Part shown: piece after piece, positions 29,131 through 38,959 of the stretch
How the letters are laid out: each line of letters opens with the position of its first letter
Numbering within the stretch: the first letter of the stretch is position 1
Origin: Pseudomonas brassicacearum
GTDB taxonomy: Bacteria > Pseudomonadota > Gammaproteobacteria > Pseudomonadales > Pseudomonadaceae
Direction: 5' to 3'
Assembly (NCBI RefSeq): GCF_009601685.2
Contig: NZ_CP045701.2
Coordinates: 62,001-126,000 of the forward strand
Length of the DNA stretch: 64,000 nt
Notes under the pieces: generated by a model
What the model saw: the letters and a program-made list of their open reading frames with translations, nothing else
The model's database searches: none
Told to the model about the DNA's origin: nothing
Program-made: the position numbers and the translations under genes

Positions 29131-30108
29131 ATGGCCAAACGTATCCAGTTCAGTTCCCACGGCGGTCCCGAAGTGCTTGAGTACGTCGATTACTCGCCTG
29201 CCGAGCCCGGCCCGCAGCAGGTGCGCGTCAGCAACAAGGCGATCGGCCTGAATTTCATCGACACCTACTACCGCAGTGGTCTGTATCCGCCGCCAGCGCT
29301 GCCATCGGGCCTGGGTGCCGAAGGCGCGGGCGTGGTCGAGGCGGTTGGGTCGGACGTCACGCGGTTCAAGGTCGGCGACCGGGTGGCCTACGGCAGCGGC
29401 CCACTGGGGGCCTACAGCGATGTGCATGTGTTGCCTGAGGCCAACCTGGTGCATTTGCCCGAATCCATCAGTTTCGAACAGGCGGCGGGCGTGATGCTCA
29501 AGGGCCTGACTGTGCAGTACCTGTTGCGCCAGACCTATGAACTCAAGGGTGGCGAAACCATCCTGTTCCACGCCGCGGCCGGTGGCGTGGGTTCCTTGGC
29601 CTGTCAGTGGGCCAAGGCCTTGGGCGTGAAGCTGATTGGCACCGTGAGCTCGCCGGAAAAGGCCGCCATCGCCAAATCCCACGGCGCTTGGGAAACCATC
29701 GACTACAGCAAGGAAAACGTCGCACAGCGGGTGCTGGAATTGACTGACGGCAAGAAGGTGCCCGTGGTGTACGACGGGGTTGGCAAGGACACCTGGCTGA
29801 CCTCCCTGGACAGCGTCGCGCCCCGTGGCCTGGTGGTGAGTTTCGGCAACGCCTCGGGTGCGGTAGAAGGTGTGAACCTGGGAATTCTCGCGGCCAAGGG
29901 CTCGCTGTACGTCACCCGCCCGACCCTGGCGACTTACGCCAACAACGCCGAAAACCTGCAGCGCATGGCTGATGAATTGTTCGGGATGATCGCCAGCGGC
30001 AAGCTTGTGGTGGATATCAACCAGCGTTATCCACTGGCGGAAGCGGCCAAGGCTCATACTGAGCTGTCGGCGCGCCGGACGACCGGGTCGACCGTTCTTT
30101 TGCCTTGA
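29131..30108 (+). CDS. qor: NADPH:quinone oxidoreductase (zinc-free MDR family)
   Basis: The 325-residue enzyme of the QOR branch has GLNFIDTYYRSGLYP, GLGAEGAGVVEAVG, the NADPH-binding loop HAAAGGVGSLACQWAKALG and YDGVGKDTW. It lacks zinc ligands, as normal for QOR. It carries out one-electron reduction of quinones in family members. The ATG at 29131 has AAGGAG nine bases upstream; a GTG two codons earlier is less likely. It is divergent from hemF and followed by a large tandem repeat. Confidence 0.93.
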   Translation: MAKRIQFSSHGGPEVLEYVDYSPAEPGPQQVRVSNKAIGLNFIDTYYRSGLYPPPALPSGLGAEGAGVVEAVGSDVTRFKVGDRVAYGSGPLGAYSDVHVLPEANLVHLPESISFEQAAGVMLKGLTVQYLLRQTYELKGGETILFHAAAGGVGSLACQWAKALGVKLIGTVSSPEKAAIAKSHGAWETIDYSKENVAQRVLELTDGKKVPVVYDGVGKDTWLTSLDSVAPRGLVVSFGNASGAVEGVNLGILAAKGSLYVTRPTLATYANNAENLQRMADELFGMIASGKLVVDINQRYPLAEAAKAHTELSARRTTGSTVLLP

Positions 30109-30116
30109 ATTAAAGG

Positions 30117-30512
30117 GTGTTTGTGATGGCCTCATCGCGGGCAAGCCTTGCTCCCACAGAGTAAAACCTGTGGGAGTGAGGCCTGCTTCCACAGAGCAAA
30201 ACCTGTGGGAATGAGGCCTGCTTCCACAGAGCAAAACCTGTGGGAATGAGGCCTGCTTCCACAGAGCAAAACCTGTGGGAATGAGGCCTGCTTCCACAGA
30301 GTAAAACCTGTGGGAGTGAGGCCTGCTTCCACAGAGCAAAACCTGTGGGAATGAGGCCTGCTTCCACAGAGCAAAACCTGTGGGAATGAGGCCTGCTTCC
30401 ACAGAGCAAAACCTGTGGGAATGAGGCCTGCTTCCACAGAGCAAAACCTGTGGGAATGAGGCCTGCTTCCACAGGACATGGCCTGTGGGAGCAAGGCTTG
30501 CCCGCGATGAAC
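30117..30512. repeat. 35-bp tandem hairpin array inside an inverted REP pair
   Basis: Outer arms GATGGCCTCATCGCGGGCAA and TTGCCCGCGATGA delimit the element. Inside, a 35-base unit (GCCTGCTTCCACAGAGCAAA followed by ACCTGTGGGAATGAG) repeats nine times exactly in phase from 30146 to 30460, plus a partial copy. Each unit contains TTCCACAG/CTGTGGGAA and can fold on itself. Because 35 is not a multiple of three, all frames stay open, giving spurious coding potential on the minus strand. Confidence 0.95.
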
Positions 30513-30524
30513 GATGACGCGGTA

Positions 30525-31082
30525 TCAGTCCGGCCGCACAACCTTGCCAGTAGCCAGGTCGCGAATCACGCTGGGGTTCTTGCGCCCGCCCAGGTTGCCG
30601 CCCAGCACCAGGTCGATCTGCCCACGGAAATACTGCTCGACGCGAATCCGCGTGCGCGCCGCCGGGCGTCCTTGCGGGTTGGCCGAGGTGGACACCAGCG
30701 GCCCGACCAACGAGCACAGGTCGCGCACGGTGGGATGATCGCTGACCCGCAGCGCGACGGTGTCGTGCACCCCGGTGATCCATTCCGGCAGCAGGTTCTG
30801 GTGCGGCACCAGCCAGGTATTGGGCCCCGGCCAGGTGCTGGCCATGCGGTCCATCCAGGTGTCGGGGAAGTCTTCGAACAGAAAGTCGAACTGGTGGATG
30901 TTGTCAGCCACCAGGATCAGGCCTTTGTCGGGCAGCCGCGACTTGATCGCCAGCAGGCGTTCCACCGCCTCTTCGTTCCATGGGTCACAACCCAGGCCCC
31001 AGACCGCTTCGGTTGGATAGGCAATCACCGCCCCGGCGCGAATTTCTCGCGCGGCTTGTTGCACACGCCAACTGTTGACCAT
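30525..31082 (-). CDS. tsaC: Threonylcarbamoyl-AMP synthase (TsaC/YrdC)
   Basis: The 185-residue YrdC-fold enzyme makes threonylcarbamoyl-AMP for the t6A37 modification of ANN-decoding tRNAs. Motifs are the N-terminal [28 protein letters not shown] (KxR nucleotide site) and [13 protein letters not shown]. It is the short, single-domain TsaC type without the Sua5 C-terminal domain. Start: ATG at 31082; the gene lies 61 bases downstream of dprA in the same direction. Confidence 0.95.
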   Translation of the reverse strand: MVNSWRVQQAAREIRAGAVIAYPTEAVWGLGCDPWNEEAVERLLAIKSRLPDKGLILVADNIHQFDFLFEDFPDTWMDRMASTWPGPNTWLVPHQNLLPEWITGVHDTVALRVSDHPTVRDLCSLVGPLVSTSANPQGRPAARTRIRVEQYFRGQIDLVLGGNLGGRKNPSVIRDLATGKVVRPD

Positions 31083-31143
31083 GAAAGATTCTCCCGCAAC
31101 GCAAATAAGGCTGTGGGCAGTTTACCGATCTTCCCCATAAAAC

Positions 31144-32238
31144 CTAGCGTGCAAACCAGCGTCCATTGTCACAGGTGGCGCGTCCTTCCATCTCCAGCTC
31201 GGTCAACGCCGCCAGCACTTTGGGCAAGCCCCAGCCACTGGCGTCGGCCAGCGCCTCGCTGCTCAGCGGCGCGGCATGCAGCAGGCGCAGCAGCGGATGG
31301 GTCACGGGCACAGGCTCCGAGGCCAGCGGCAACTGTTGCCAACCGCGCAGCGCTTCGAGGATGTGCTCGACGGTTTCCACCAGCGCCGCACCGTCGCGGA
31401 TCAATTGATGGCAGCCTCGGGCACCAGGGTGATGGATCGATCCAGGAATGGCATACACCTCGCGGCCCTGCTCCGCGGCCAGGCGGGCGGTGATCAGCGA
31501 GCCGCTGGCGACACTGGCCTCCACCACCAGCACCCCCAGGGACAAGCCACTGATGATCCGGTTGCGGCGCGGAAAATTGCTGGCGTGGGGCGGCGCGTCC
31601 AACGGGAACTCCGACAATACCGCGCTGCCTTGCGCAATCATCGCGTCCGCCAGCCGACGATTGCGCTGTGGATAAAAATTTTCCAGGCCGGTGCCCAACA
31701 CGCCGACGGTGCGCCCGCCGACGTCCAGTGCTGCTTGATGAGCCGCTGCATCGATGCCCAGGGCCAGCCCGCTGGTGATGACAAAACCGGCCCCGGCCAG
31801 GCTTCGGGAAAACGCCGCCGCGGTGTCCATGCCGGGGCGTGATGCGCGGCGACTGCCGACCATCGCCAGCTGGGGTTTTTCCAGGATCGAGGTGTCGCCG
31901 GCGACGAACAGCAGCGGCGGCGCGTCGCTGATCTGCGCCAGCAGTGCCGGGTAGTCGGGTTGGTCCCACATCAGTAAATGCTGGCCCGCACGCTCAAGCC
32001 AGGCCAATGCATGGGCGGCGCCGTCACGTACATCCGGGTTGCGCCGCGCCTCGGCACAGGCCAGCGGCAAGCCCAGCGCTCGCCATGCGCTGGCCGGTGC
32101 ACTGATGGCCTTGGAGGCCGAGCCGAAGGCCTCCATCAGGGTCATGAAACGTTTGGGTCCCAGCTCCGGCAAGCGGTGAAGGCGTAGCCGGGCCTCCAGT
32201 TCCGCAGGGGAAACCGGCGCAGATTCTGGCAGTGGCAT
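31144..32238 (-). CDS. dprA: DNA-processing protein DprA/Smf
   Basis: The 364-residue protein binds incoming single-stranded DNA and loads RecA in naturally transformable bacteria. It shows an N-terminal SAM-like helical region, the Rossmann-like core with AMVGSRRASRPGMDTA, SGLALGIDAAAHQAAL, VGVLGTGLENFYP and FPRRNRIISGLS, and a C-terminal winged-helix domain (about 300-364). It lies between lysM and tsaC, the normal order in Pseudomonas. Confidence 0.95.
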   Translation of the reverse strand: MPLPESAPVSPAELEARLRLHRLPELGPKRFMTLMEAFGSASKAISAPASAWRALGLPLACAEARRNPDVRDGAAHALAWLERAGQHLLMWDQPDYPALLAQISDAPPLLFVAGDTSILEKPQLAMVGSRRASRPGMDTAAAFSRSLAGAGFVITSGLALGIDAAAHQAALDVGGRTVGVLGTGLENFYPQRNRRLADAMIAQGSAVLSEFPLDAPPHASNFPRRNRIISGLSLGVLVVEASVASGSLITARLAAEQGREVYAIPGSIHHPGARGCHQLIRDGAALVETVEHILEALRGWQQLPLASEPVPVTHPLLRLLHAAPLSSEALADASGWGLPKVLAALTELEMEGRATCDNGRWFAR

Positions 32239-32319
32239 GTGATCAATCCTTGATCGTTATGAGCCCCGTTCAAACGGGAACAAGCTGTGGATAACTCTGT
32301 TGGTAACTTGTGAAACCCG

Positions 32320-33345
32320 TTATGGATTACGGACCTTGTCGAGCACCGCCAACGAGCGCGAGGCGTACAGCACCAGGCCATAACTGAGCTTGTCGTAGGT
32401 GCGGAACACCATCAGCAGGCCGGCCCGCTCATCGGGAATTTTCACCCGCTCGCCCGTGATGCGGTCGCGCACGGTTTCACCGGTCTTCATCACCGCCAGC
32501 ACATTGCCTTCGACCAGCCCGTCGCGGCGGCCCTTGTTCAGGGTGACCACGTCCAGCGCGCCGATCTGGGTCACGCCTCTCGGCACGTCCAGGATCAACC
32601 CGTGGATGTCCGATTTTGGCGCGCTGGGCATGAAGGTCGAGTTGATCGAGCGCTCTTCGCCGCTGAACAGACGATCACCCAAGCGTACTTCCTGGGTGGT
32701 GCGTTGCAGGGCCAGGGTGGTGACATCGCCCTCGGTGGCGACCACCTCGCCGCCGCCGATGTCGTCGGCATTGATGCCCAGGAATTCCTGGGTCTCGGGG
32801 TCGGTGTAGACCTTGCCCTGGCGAAAGATGCCGTACGCCGACTGGTTCGCATCGAACGTGCCGCGGGCAAAGACCCGATCCCCCATGCCGCTGAGCACCC
32901 GCTCGGCATTGCCGGCGACGATGTAGGGGGCCTTGTTGAAATCTTCAGGCGTGTCGACGATGCGGTTGTTCAACAGGAAGCTATTGATGGCTTGCAGCGG
33001 AATGCTCGGGATGGCGTCGGCCACTGGCGAGCTGCGAATGCGCGGCGACAGCTTGATGGTGCCCCGCGAGGCACCGCGATTGAGGGTCAGGCGCGGCTGG
33101 CCATTGACGTAGACCAGCGACAGGGTGTCGCCCGGATAAATCAGGTTGGGGTTTTCGATCTGCGGGTTGGCCTGCCAGAGTTCTGGCCATTTCCACGGTT
33201 CGCGCAGGTATTTGCCGGAAATGTCCCAGAGTGTGTCCCCCGTCACCACCGTGTATTGCTGGGGAAAACCTTCCCGAAGTTGCACTTGCCCGTGCGCGAT
33301 ACCGGCCGAGGCCAGGAGCAGCAGGGCGAGTAGTGATTTCCTCAT
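32320..33345 (-). CDS. LysM peptidoglycan-binding domain protein
   Basis: The 341-residue exported protein has a signal peptide ending around AGIAHG (residue about 19). One LysM domain near residues 30-85 contains YTVVTGDTLWDISGKYLREPWKWPEL and IYPGDTLSLVYVNG. A conserved C-terminal domain of about 230 residues has no assigned activity. LysM binds N-acetylglucosamine in cell-wall glycan. The ATG at 33345 is preferred because it starts directly at the signal peptide. It is divergent from def across 169 bases, which must hold both promoters. Confidence 0.92.
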   Translation of the reverse strand: MRKSLLALLLLASAGIAHGQVQLREGFPQQYTVVTGDTLWDISGKYLREPWKWPELWQANPQIENPNLIYPGDTLSLVYVNGQPRLTLNRGASRGTIKLSPRIRSSPVADAIPSIPLQAINSFLLNNRIVDTPEDFNKAPYIVAGNAERVLSGMGDRVFARGTFDANQSAYGIFRQGKVYTDPETQEFLGINADDIGGGEVVATEGDVTTLALQRTTQEVRLGDRLFSGEERSINSTFMPSAPKSDIHGLILDVPRGVTQIGALDVVTLNKGRRDGLVEGNVLAVMKTGETVRDRITGERVKIPDERAGLLMVFRTYDKLSYGLVLYASRSLAVLDKVRNP

Positions 33346-33514
33346 GCGGTGAATCCCTTTATTATGTGCGTTCGCGTAAAACGCCAGAGCCCCCGTGGCT
33401 CGCTGCCTTGCGGAGCTATTGTCCCAAGAGCAACGTTTTACAACGGTAGCCTGCATCCCAAGAGACGCCAGGCCTGCCACCCGACTTTACCTCAGACGTG
33501 CATTTATCAAGCTT

Positions 33515-34021
33515 ATGGCCATTTTGAACATTCTCGAATTTCCGGACCCGCGCCTGCGCACTATCGCCAAACCAGTGGCCGTAGTGGACGACGAAGTGCG
33601 CCAGTTGGTCGATGACATGTTTGAAACAATGTATGAGGCGCCAGGCATCGGCCTCGCCGCGACCCAGGTCAACGTGCACAAGCGTATCGTCGTGATGGAC
33701 CTTTCCGAAGACCGCAGCGAGCCGCGGGTGTTCATCAACCCCGAGTTCGAAACCCTCACCGACGAGATGGACCAGTACCAGGAAGGCTGCCTCTCGGTGC
33801 CGGGCTTCTACGAAAACGTCGACCGCCCGCAGAAGGTCAAGATCAAGGCCCTGGACCGTGACGGCCAGCCTTATGAACTGATCGCCGAAGGTTTGCTGGC
33901 GGTGTGCATCCAGCACGAGTGTGACCACCTCAACGGCAAGCTGTTCGTGGATTACCTGTCTACCCTCAAGCGTGACCGCATCAAGAAAAAACTGGAAAAA
34001 CTTCATCGCCAGAATGCTTGA
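33515..34021 (+). CDS. def: Peptide deformylase
   Basis: The 168-residue metalloenzyme removes the N-formyl group from nascent proteins. All three family motifs are present: [17 protein letters not shown] (metal-ligand Cys) and QHECDHLNG (HExxH-type ligands). The start [14 protein letters not shown] matches standard type 1 enzymes; further upstream in-frame codons are not protein-like. It is followed by a terminator and then fmt. Confidence 0.97.
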   Translation: MAILNILEFPDPRLRTIAKPVAVVDDEVRQLVDDMFETMYEAPGIGLAATQVNVHKRIVVMDLSEDRSEPRVFINPEFETLTDEMDQYQEGCLSVPGFYENVDRPQKVKIKALDRDGQPYELIAEGLLAVCIQHECDHLNGKLFVDYLSTLKRDRIKKKLEKLHRQNA

Positions 34022-34031
34022 TGCCCCCTTT

Positions 34032-34062
34032 AAAAGGCTTGCCGCGGCAAGCCTTTTTCTTT
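34032..34062 (+). terminator. Rho-independent terminator between def and fmt
   Basis: AAAAGGCTTGCC-GC-GGCAAGCCTTTTTCTTTTT forms a twelve-base-pair stem with a T tail. It would separate def from fmt, usually viewed as one operon, and may act as a partial attenuator. Confidence 0.85.
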
Positions 34063-34092
34063 TTGCGACTGCTTTGTAATTGAGAGCTACCC

Positions 34093-35052
34093 ATGACTGA
34101 GCCACTGCGCATCGTCTTTGCCGGCACTCCCGAATTTGCCGCCGAACACCTCAAGGCCCTGCTGGCCAGCCCCCACGAAATCGTCGCGGTCTACACCCAG
34201 CCGGACCGGCCGGCCGGCCGCGGGCAAAAACTGATGCCCAGCCCGGTCAAGCAACTGGCCCTGGAGCACGGCATCGAGGTGTTGCAGCCGCCGACCCTGC
34301 GCGACGCGCAAGCCCAGGCCGAACTGGCGGCGCTCAAGCCAGACTTGATGGTGGTGGTCGCCTACGGCCTGATCCTGCCCCAAGTGGTGCTGGATATCCC
34401 GCGCCTGGGTTGCATCAACAGCCACGCCTCGCTGCTGCCGCGCTGGCGCGGTGCGGCGCCGATCCAGCGCGCCGTGGAAGCCGGCGATGCCGAGAGCGGC
34501 GTGACCGTAATGCGCATGGAAGCCGGCCTGGACACCGGGCCGATGCTGCTCAAGGTCAGCACCCCCATCAGCGCCGACGACACCGGTGGCAGCCTGCACG
34601 ACCGCCTCGCGCTCATCGGCCCGCCAGCGGTGATCCAGGCGATTGCCGGCCTGGCCGCCGGCACGCTGGAAGGCGAAGTGCAGGACGACAGCCTCGCCAC
34701 CTACGCACACAAACTGAACAAGGACGAAGCCCGTATCGACTGGAGCCGCCCAGCCGTTGAGCTGGAGCGCCTGGTGCGGGCCTTCAACCCTTGGCCGATC
34801 TGCCACAGCACCTTGAACGGCGAAGCCCTGAAAGTGCTGGCGGCCAGTTACGCCGAAGGGAAGGGCGCACCGGGTGAAATCCTCAGCGCCAGCAAGGACG
34901 GGCTCCTCGTTGCCTGCGGTGAGCAGGCGCTGTGCCTGACGCGCCTGCAACTGCCCGGGGGCAAGGCGCTGGGCTTCAGCGACCTGTTCAACAGCCGCCG
35001 TGAAAAATTTGCCGTCGGCACTGTGCTTGGCCAAGCGACGGACGCCTCATGA
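34093..35052 (+). CDS. fmt: Methionyl-tRNA formyltransferase
   Basis: The 319-residue enzyme formylates initiator Met-tRNA using 10-formyl-tetrahydrofolate. The N-terminal formyltransferase domain shows [25 protein letters not shown], the catalytic [18 protein letters not shown] and [11 protein letters not shown]; the C-terminal tRNA-binding domain starts near residue 205. The stop overlaps the rsmB start by four bases (35049-35052), indicating coupling. Confidence 0.97.
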   Translation: MTEPLRIVFAGTPEFAAEHLKALLASPHEIVAVYTQPDRPAGRGQKLMPSPVKQLALEHGIEVLQPPTLRDAQAQAELAALKPDLMVVVAYGLILPQVVLDIPRLGCINSHASLLPRWRGAAPIQRAVEAGDAESGVTVMRMEAGLDTGPMLLKVSTPISADDTGGSLHDRLALIGPPAVIQAIAGLAAGTLEGEVQDDSLATYAHKLNKDEARIDWSRPAVELERLVRAFNPWPICHSTLNGEALKVLAASYAEGKGAPGEILSASKDGLLVACGEQALCLTRLQLPGGKALGFSDLFNSRREKFAVGTVLGQATDAS

Positions 35053-36359
35053 ACCCACGTCTGGCCGCCGCCAAGGCACTTGCCGCCGTCCTCAGCGGGA
35101 AAGCCTCCCTCAACAGTTCCCTGCCGACCCAACTGGACAAGGTGGAAGACCGTGATCGCGGCTTCACCCAGGACCTGGCGTTCGGCACCGCCCGTTGGCA
35201 GCCGCGGCTGTCGGCCCTGGCGGCCAAGCTGTTGCAGAAACCGTTCAAGGCCGCCGACGCCGACGTCGAGGCGCTGCTGCTGGTGGGGCTCTATCAACTG
35301 CTCTACACCCGCGTCCCGGCCCACGCCGCCATCGGCGAAACCGTAGGCTGCGCCGACAAGCTGAAAAAGCCCTGGGCCAAGGCCCTGCTCAACGCCGTGT
35401 TGCGCCGCGCCCAGCGGGAAAGCGAAGCCCTGCTGGCCGAGCTGGAACATGACCCGGTGGTGCGTACCGCTCACCCGCGCTGGTTGCAGAAATCCCTCAA
35501 GGCGTTCTGGCCCGAGCAATGGGAAGCCATCTGTGCGGCCAACAATGCTCATCCGCCGATGATCCTGCGGGCCAACCGTCGCCACCATAGCCGCGACGCC
35601 TACCTGGCGTTGCTCGGCGAGGCTGGCATCCCGGCCGTTCCGTGCCAGTACAGCCGCGACGGCATCGTCCTGGAAACCCCGGGCGATGTGCGCGCCTTGC
35701 CGGGCTTTGCCGAGGGCTGGATCAGCGTCCAGGACGAAGCCGCCCAATTGGCCGCCGACCTGCTGGAGCTGGCGCCCGGCCAACGGGTGCTTGACGCCTG
35801 CTGCGCGCCGGGTGGCAAGACCTGCCATATTCTCGAGGCCGAGCCGAAGCTGGCCGGCGTGGTGGCGGTGGACCTGGAAGCCAAGCGCCTGGTGCGCGTG
35901 AAGGAAAACCTCGAGCGCCTGGGCCTGGAGGCCGAGCTGATCGCCGCCGATGGCCGCGACACTGCAACCTGGTGGGACGGCAAGCCGTTCCAGCGCATCC
36001 TCCTTGATGCCCCATGCTCGGCCACCGGCGTGATCCGCCGGCATCCGGACATCAAGCTCACCCGCCAGCCGGACGACATTGCGGCACTGGCCGTGTTGCA
36101 GGGCGAACTGCTCGATGCCCTGTGGCCGACCCTGGAAGTCGGTGGCATGCTGCTCTACGCCACCTGCTCGACCTTGCCGACCGAGAACACCGAAGTGATC
36201 GACGCCTTCCTCGCCCGCACCCCAGGGGCGCGGGAACTGGACATTGCCAGCCAGGCCGGCCTGAAACAGCCCCATGGCCGCCAGTTGCTGGCCCAGGAAG
36301 GTGGTCACGACGGGTTCTATTACGCCAAGCTGATCAAGATCGCCGCTGCACGCGGTTAA
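35049..36359 (+). CDS. rsmB: 16S rRNA (cytosine-967-C5)-methyltransferase
   Basis: The 436-residue enzyme has an N-terminal NusB-like RNA-binding domain (about 1-140) followed by an SAM-dependent methyltransferase domain. Motifs are [17 protein letters not shown] (SAM binding), [17 protein letters not shown] (motif IV with Cys) and [16 protein letters not shown] (motif VI with the catalytic Cys). It modifies C967 of 16S rRNA. It is coupled to fmt by a four-base overlap and followed by trkA after 24 bases. Confidence 0.96.
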   Translation: MNPRLAAAKALAAVLSGKASLNSSLPTQLDKVEDRDRGFTQDLAFGTARWQPRLSALAAKLLQKPFKAADADVEALLLVGLYQLLYTRVPAHAAIGETVGCADKLKKPWAKALLNAVLRRAQRESEALLAELEHDPVVRTAHPRWLQKSLKAFWPEQWEAICAANNAHPPMILRANRRHHSRDAYLALLGEAGIPAVPCQYSRDGIVLETPGDVRALPGFAEGWISVQDEAAQLAADLLELAPGQRVLDACCAPGGKTCHILEAEPKLAGVVAVDLEAKRLVRVKENLERLGLEAELIAADGRDTATWWDGKPFQRILLDAPCSATGVIRRHPDIKLTRQPDDIAALAVLQGELLDALWPTLEVGGMLLYATCSTLPTENTEVIDAFLARTPGARELDIASQAGLKQPHGRQLLAQEGGHDGFYYAKLIKIAAARG

Positions 36360-36383
36360 GACCGATTCGATAGGAGTGACTGG

Positions 36384-37757
36384 ATGAAAATCATCATCCT
36401 CGGCGCAGGACAAGTCGGCGGTTCGCTGGCGGAACATCTGGCCAGCGAGGCCAACGACATCACCGTGGTCGACACCGACGGCGAACGCTTGCGCGACTTG
36501 GGCGACCGCCTCGACATCCGCACCGTGCAAGGTCGCGGGTCGTTGCCGACGGTGCTGCGCCAGGCCGGCGCCGACGATGCCGACATGCTCGTGGCCGTGA
36601 CCAACAGCGATGAAACCAACATGGTCGCCTGCCAGGTCGCCCACACGTTGTTTCATACCCCGACCAAGATTGCGCGGGTGCGCGAAGCGTCCTACCTGAC
36701 CCGCGCCGACCTGTTCGACAACGAAGCGATCCCGGTGGATGTGCTGATCAGCCCCGAGCAGGTGGTGACCAACTACATCAAGCGCTTGATCCAACACCCC
36801 GGCGCCTTGCAGGTAATCGACTTTGCCGAAGGCAAGGCGCAACTGGTGGCGGTCAAGGCCTACTACGGCGGGCCGCTGGTGGGCCAGCAACTGCGCCAGT
36901 TGCGCGAGCACATGCCGAATGTGGATACCCGGGTCGCAGCGATTTTCCGCCGTGACCGGCCGATCCTGCCCCAGGGCGACACGGTGATCGAAGCCGACGA
37001 CGAAGTATTTTTCATTGCCGCCAAGGCGAACATTCGCGCGGTCATGAGCGAAATGCGCCGCCTCGATGAGAACTACAAGCGCATCGTCATCGCCGGTGGC
37101 GGGCAGATCGGCGAACGCCTGGCCGAAGCCATCGAAAGCCGCTACCAGGTCAAGATCATCGAGATGAACCCGGCGCGCTGCCGCTACCTCTCCGACACCC
37201 TCGACAGCACCGTGGTGCTGCAGGGCAGCGCCTCGGACCGCGACCTGCTGTTGGAAGAAAACATCGCCGATGCCGACATCTTCCTGGCCCTGACCAACGA
37301 CGACGAAGCCAACATCATGTCGTCGCTATTGGCCAAGCGCCTGGGGGCGAAGAAGGTCATGACCATCATCAACAACCCGGCCTACGTCGACCTGATCCAG
37401 GGCGGCGACATCGACATCGCCATCAGCCCGCAACTGGCAACCATCGGCACCTTGCTGGCCCACGTGCGCCGCGGCGACATCGTCAGCGTCCACTCCCTGC
37501 GCCGCGGCGCGGCCGAAGCCATCGAGGCCATTGCCCATGGCGATGCCAAGTCCAGCAAAGTCATCGGCAAGGCCATCCGCGACATCGGCCTGCCGCCGGG
37601 CACCACCATCGGCGCGATCATCCGCGACGAAGAAGTACTGATCGCCCACGACGACACCACCATCCAGACCGGCGACCATGTGATTCTGTTCCTGGTGGAC
37701 AAGAAGCACATTCGCGATGTCGAGAAGCTGTTCCATGTGGGGTTGAGTTTCTTCTGA
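36384..37757 (+). CDS. trkA: Trk system potassium transport regulatory subunit TrkA
   Basis: The 457-residue cytoplasmic protein has two tandem RCK modules. Each has an NAD-binding N domain ([17 protein letters not shown] near the start; [17 protein letters not shown] near residue 233) and a TrkA-C domain. It gates the TrkH/TrkG K+ channel in response to nucleotide binding. The membrane subunit is not in this window. It is the last gene of the def-fmt-rsmB-trkA run, followed by a REP element. Confidence 0.97.
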   Translation: MKIIILGAGQVGGSLAEHLASEANDITVVDTDGERLRDLGDRLDIRTVQGRGSLPTVLRQAGADDADMLVAVTNSDETNMVACQVAHTLFHTPTKIARVREASYLTRADLFDNEAIPVDVLISPEQVVTNYIKRLIQHPGALQVIDFAEGKAQLVAVKAYYGGPLVGQQLRQLREHMPNVDTRVAAIFRRDRPILPQGDTVIEADDEVFFIAAKANIRAVMSEMRRLDENYKRIVIAGGGQIGERLAEAIESRYQVKIIEMNPARCRYLSDTLDSTVVLQGSASDRDLLLEENIADADIFLALTNDDEANIMSSLLAKRLGAKKVMTIINNPAYVDLIQGGDIDIAISPQLATIGTLLAHVRRGDIVSVHSLRRGAAEAIEAIAHGDAKSSKVIGKAIRDIGLPPGTTIGAIIRDEEVLIAHDDTTIQTGDHVILFLVDKKHIRDVEKLFHVGLSFF

Positions 37758-37782
37758 TCCAGGATTTGCGGTGATGGATTGG

Positions 37783-37941
37783 GCCTCATCGCGGGCAAGC
37801 CTTGCTCCCACAGGAACTGGACTGTGGGGAGATCTGTGGGAGAACTGTTTATAGATCTGTGGGAGAACTGTTTATAGATCTGTAGGAGAACTGCTGGAGA
37901 TTTGTGGGAGTAGACCTGTGGGAGCAAGGCTTGCCCGCGAT
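37783..37941. repeat. Inverted REP pair with 23-bp internal tandem repeats
   Basis: The outer arms are GCCTCATCGCGGGCAAGCC and GGCTTGCCCGCGAT. The interior holds AGATCTGTGGGAGAACTGTT-type units at 37830, 37853, 37876 and 37898 (period 22-23), the first two identical. Confidence 0.88.
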
Positions 37942-37995
37942 AGCGATCTCATTCCCAACCGGTCAATCACTGACACAACCGAAAAGGACGCCGCC

Positions 37996-38307
37996 ATGCT
38001 CGATTCCCTGGAAAAAATGCTCGCCAAGGGTGTGGATAACGCCCTGCTGCGCTTCGGCCTGGGCAAGGGCTACCTCGACCTCGGCGAATTCGCCCGGGCA
38101 GCCGAACACTTCCAACGCTGCGTCGAACTCGACCCCAAATACTCAGCAGCCTGGAAACTACTGGGCAAGGCCCACCAAGGCCAAGGCGACCTACCGGCAG
38201 CCCGCCAAGCCTGGGAACAAGGCCTGGAAGCCGCCCGCGCCCACGGCGACAAACAGGCCGAAAAAGAAATGACCGTGTTCCTCAAAAAACTGGATCGCCA
38301 GCCCTGA
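37996..38307 (+). CDS. Small TPR-repeat protein
   Basis: The 103-residue soluble protein has two to three tetratricopeptide motifs: ALLRFGLGKGYLDLGEFARAAEHF, SAAWKLLGKAHQGQGDLPAAR, and a C-terminal charged helix. TPRs mediate protein-protein contacts; the partner is unknown. The ATG at 37996 was chosen because the preceding in-frame codons are read from REP sequence. Confidence 0.85.
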   Translation: MLDSLEKMLAKGVDNALLRFGLGKGYLDLGEFARAAEHFQRCVELDPKYSAAWKLLGKAHQGQGDLPAARQAWEQGLEAARAHGDKQAEKEMTVFLKKLDRQP

Positions 38308-38333
38308 ACGCCATGCACCTGTAGCGAGGGAGC

Positions 38334-38508
38334 TTGCTCCCGCTTGACCGGGCTGGCGCTCCAGTGCGAAGCACTCACAAAAAAGCCCACCCCCCAATCC
38401 ACTGCCAATCCGCCAAAAGCTCAGCCGGCGCAAAATCTGTGGGAGCAAAGCTTGCTCGCGATAGCGGTAGACCAGCCAAACCCGTTGTCGACTGACCTGC
38501 CCCAATCG
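38334..38508. repeat. Direct repeat, copy 1 (175 bases)
   Basis: TTGCTCCCGCTTGACCGGGC onward recurs at 38759-38930 with a few substitutions and small indels (offset about 425 bases). It includes the left arm of the REPIN at 38437-38530. Confidence 0.92.
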
Positions 38509-38530
38509 CGAGCAAGCTTTGCTCCCACAG
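38437..38530. repeat. REPIN (inverted REP doublet)
   Basis: CTGTGGGAGCAAAGCTTGCT faces AGCAAGCTTTGCTCCCACAG. It is complete, unlike its copy at 38859-38930, which lacks the right arm. Confidence 0.9.
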
Positions 38531-38586
38531 GTTTGCGGCTGAACGCCCTCTCGACACTGATCATCAAGACCTGACTGGAAACACAC

Positions 38587-38751
38587 ATGTCCGAAATTAC
38601 CCAAATGATCATTGCCCTGGCGCTGTCCTTTCTGCTCGATCGGTTTCTCAAGCCGTATCTGCTGCGCAAGTGGCTAGGGGTGGCGCTGGTGGTGGCGGGG
38701 GCGGTCGGCTGCGTTGTGGCAGGTCAGACCCGCTTGTTGGGGTTTGTTTGA
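38587..38751 (+). CDS. Small two-helix membrane protein, function unknown
   Basis: The 54-residue protein begins MSEITQMIIALALSFLLDRF and ends QTRLLGFV. It has two hydrophobic segments (about 5-17 and 31-46) joined by a basic loop (KPYLLRKW), consistent with a small inner-membrane hairpin protein. It lies between the two 175-base direct repeats and has no strong ribosome-binding site. No family is recognised; the reading frame and hydrophobic pattern look genuine. Confidence 0.65.
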   Translation: MSEITQMIIALALSFLLDRFLKPYLLRKWLGVALVVAGAVGCVVAGQTRLLGFV

Positions 38752-38758
38752 TCTGGGG

Positions 38759-38930
38759 TTGCTCCCGCTTGACCGGGCTGGCGCTCCAGTGCGCAGCACT
38801 CACAAAAAAGCCCTCCCCAATCCACTGCCAATCCGCTAAAAGCTCAGACAGCGCAAATCTGTGGGAGCAAAGGTTGCTCGCGATGGCGGTAGACCAGCCA
38901 AACCCATTGTCGACAGACCTGCCCCAATCG
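38759..38930. repeat. Direct repeat, copy 2, truncated at the island junction
   Basis: It matches 38334-38508 and ends abruptly after CCCCAATCG, where copy 1 continues into the REP right arm. From 38931 the sequence belongs to the accessory island. Confidence 0.88.
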
Positions 38931-38959
38931 GGGGTTATGTTGCCCCCGGATAAGGACTA

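Noticed and set aside
30146..30460. CRISPR array
   Set aside because: The 35-base units are contiguous without variable spacers, and no cas genes are nearby; this is an expanded REP element.
29077..30783. Very long open frame on the minus strand opposite qor and through the tandem array
   Set aside because: The 35-base unit keeps frames open because it is not a multiple of three; the predicted peptide is a cyclic repeat of HSHRFCSVEAGL-type words and the rest is the antisense of qor and tsaC.
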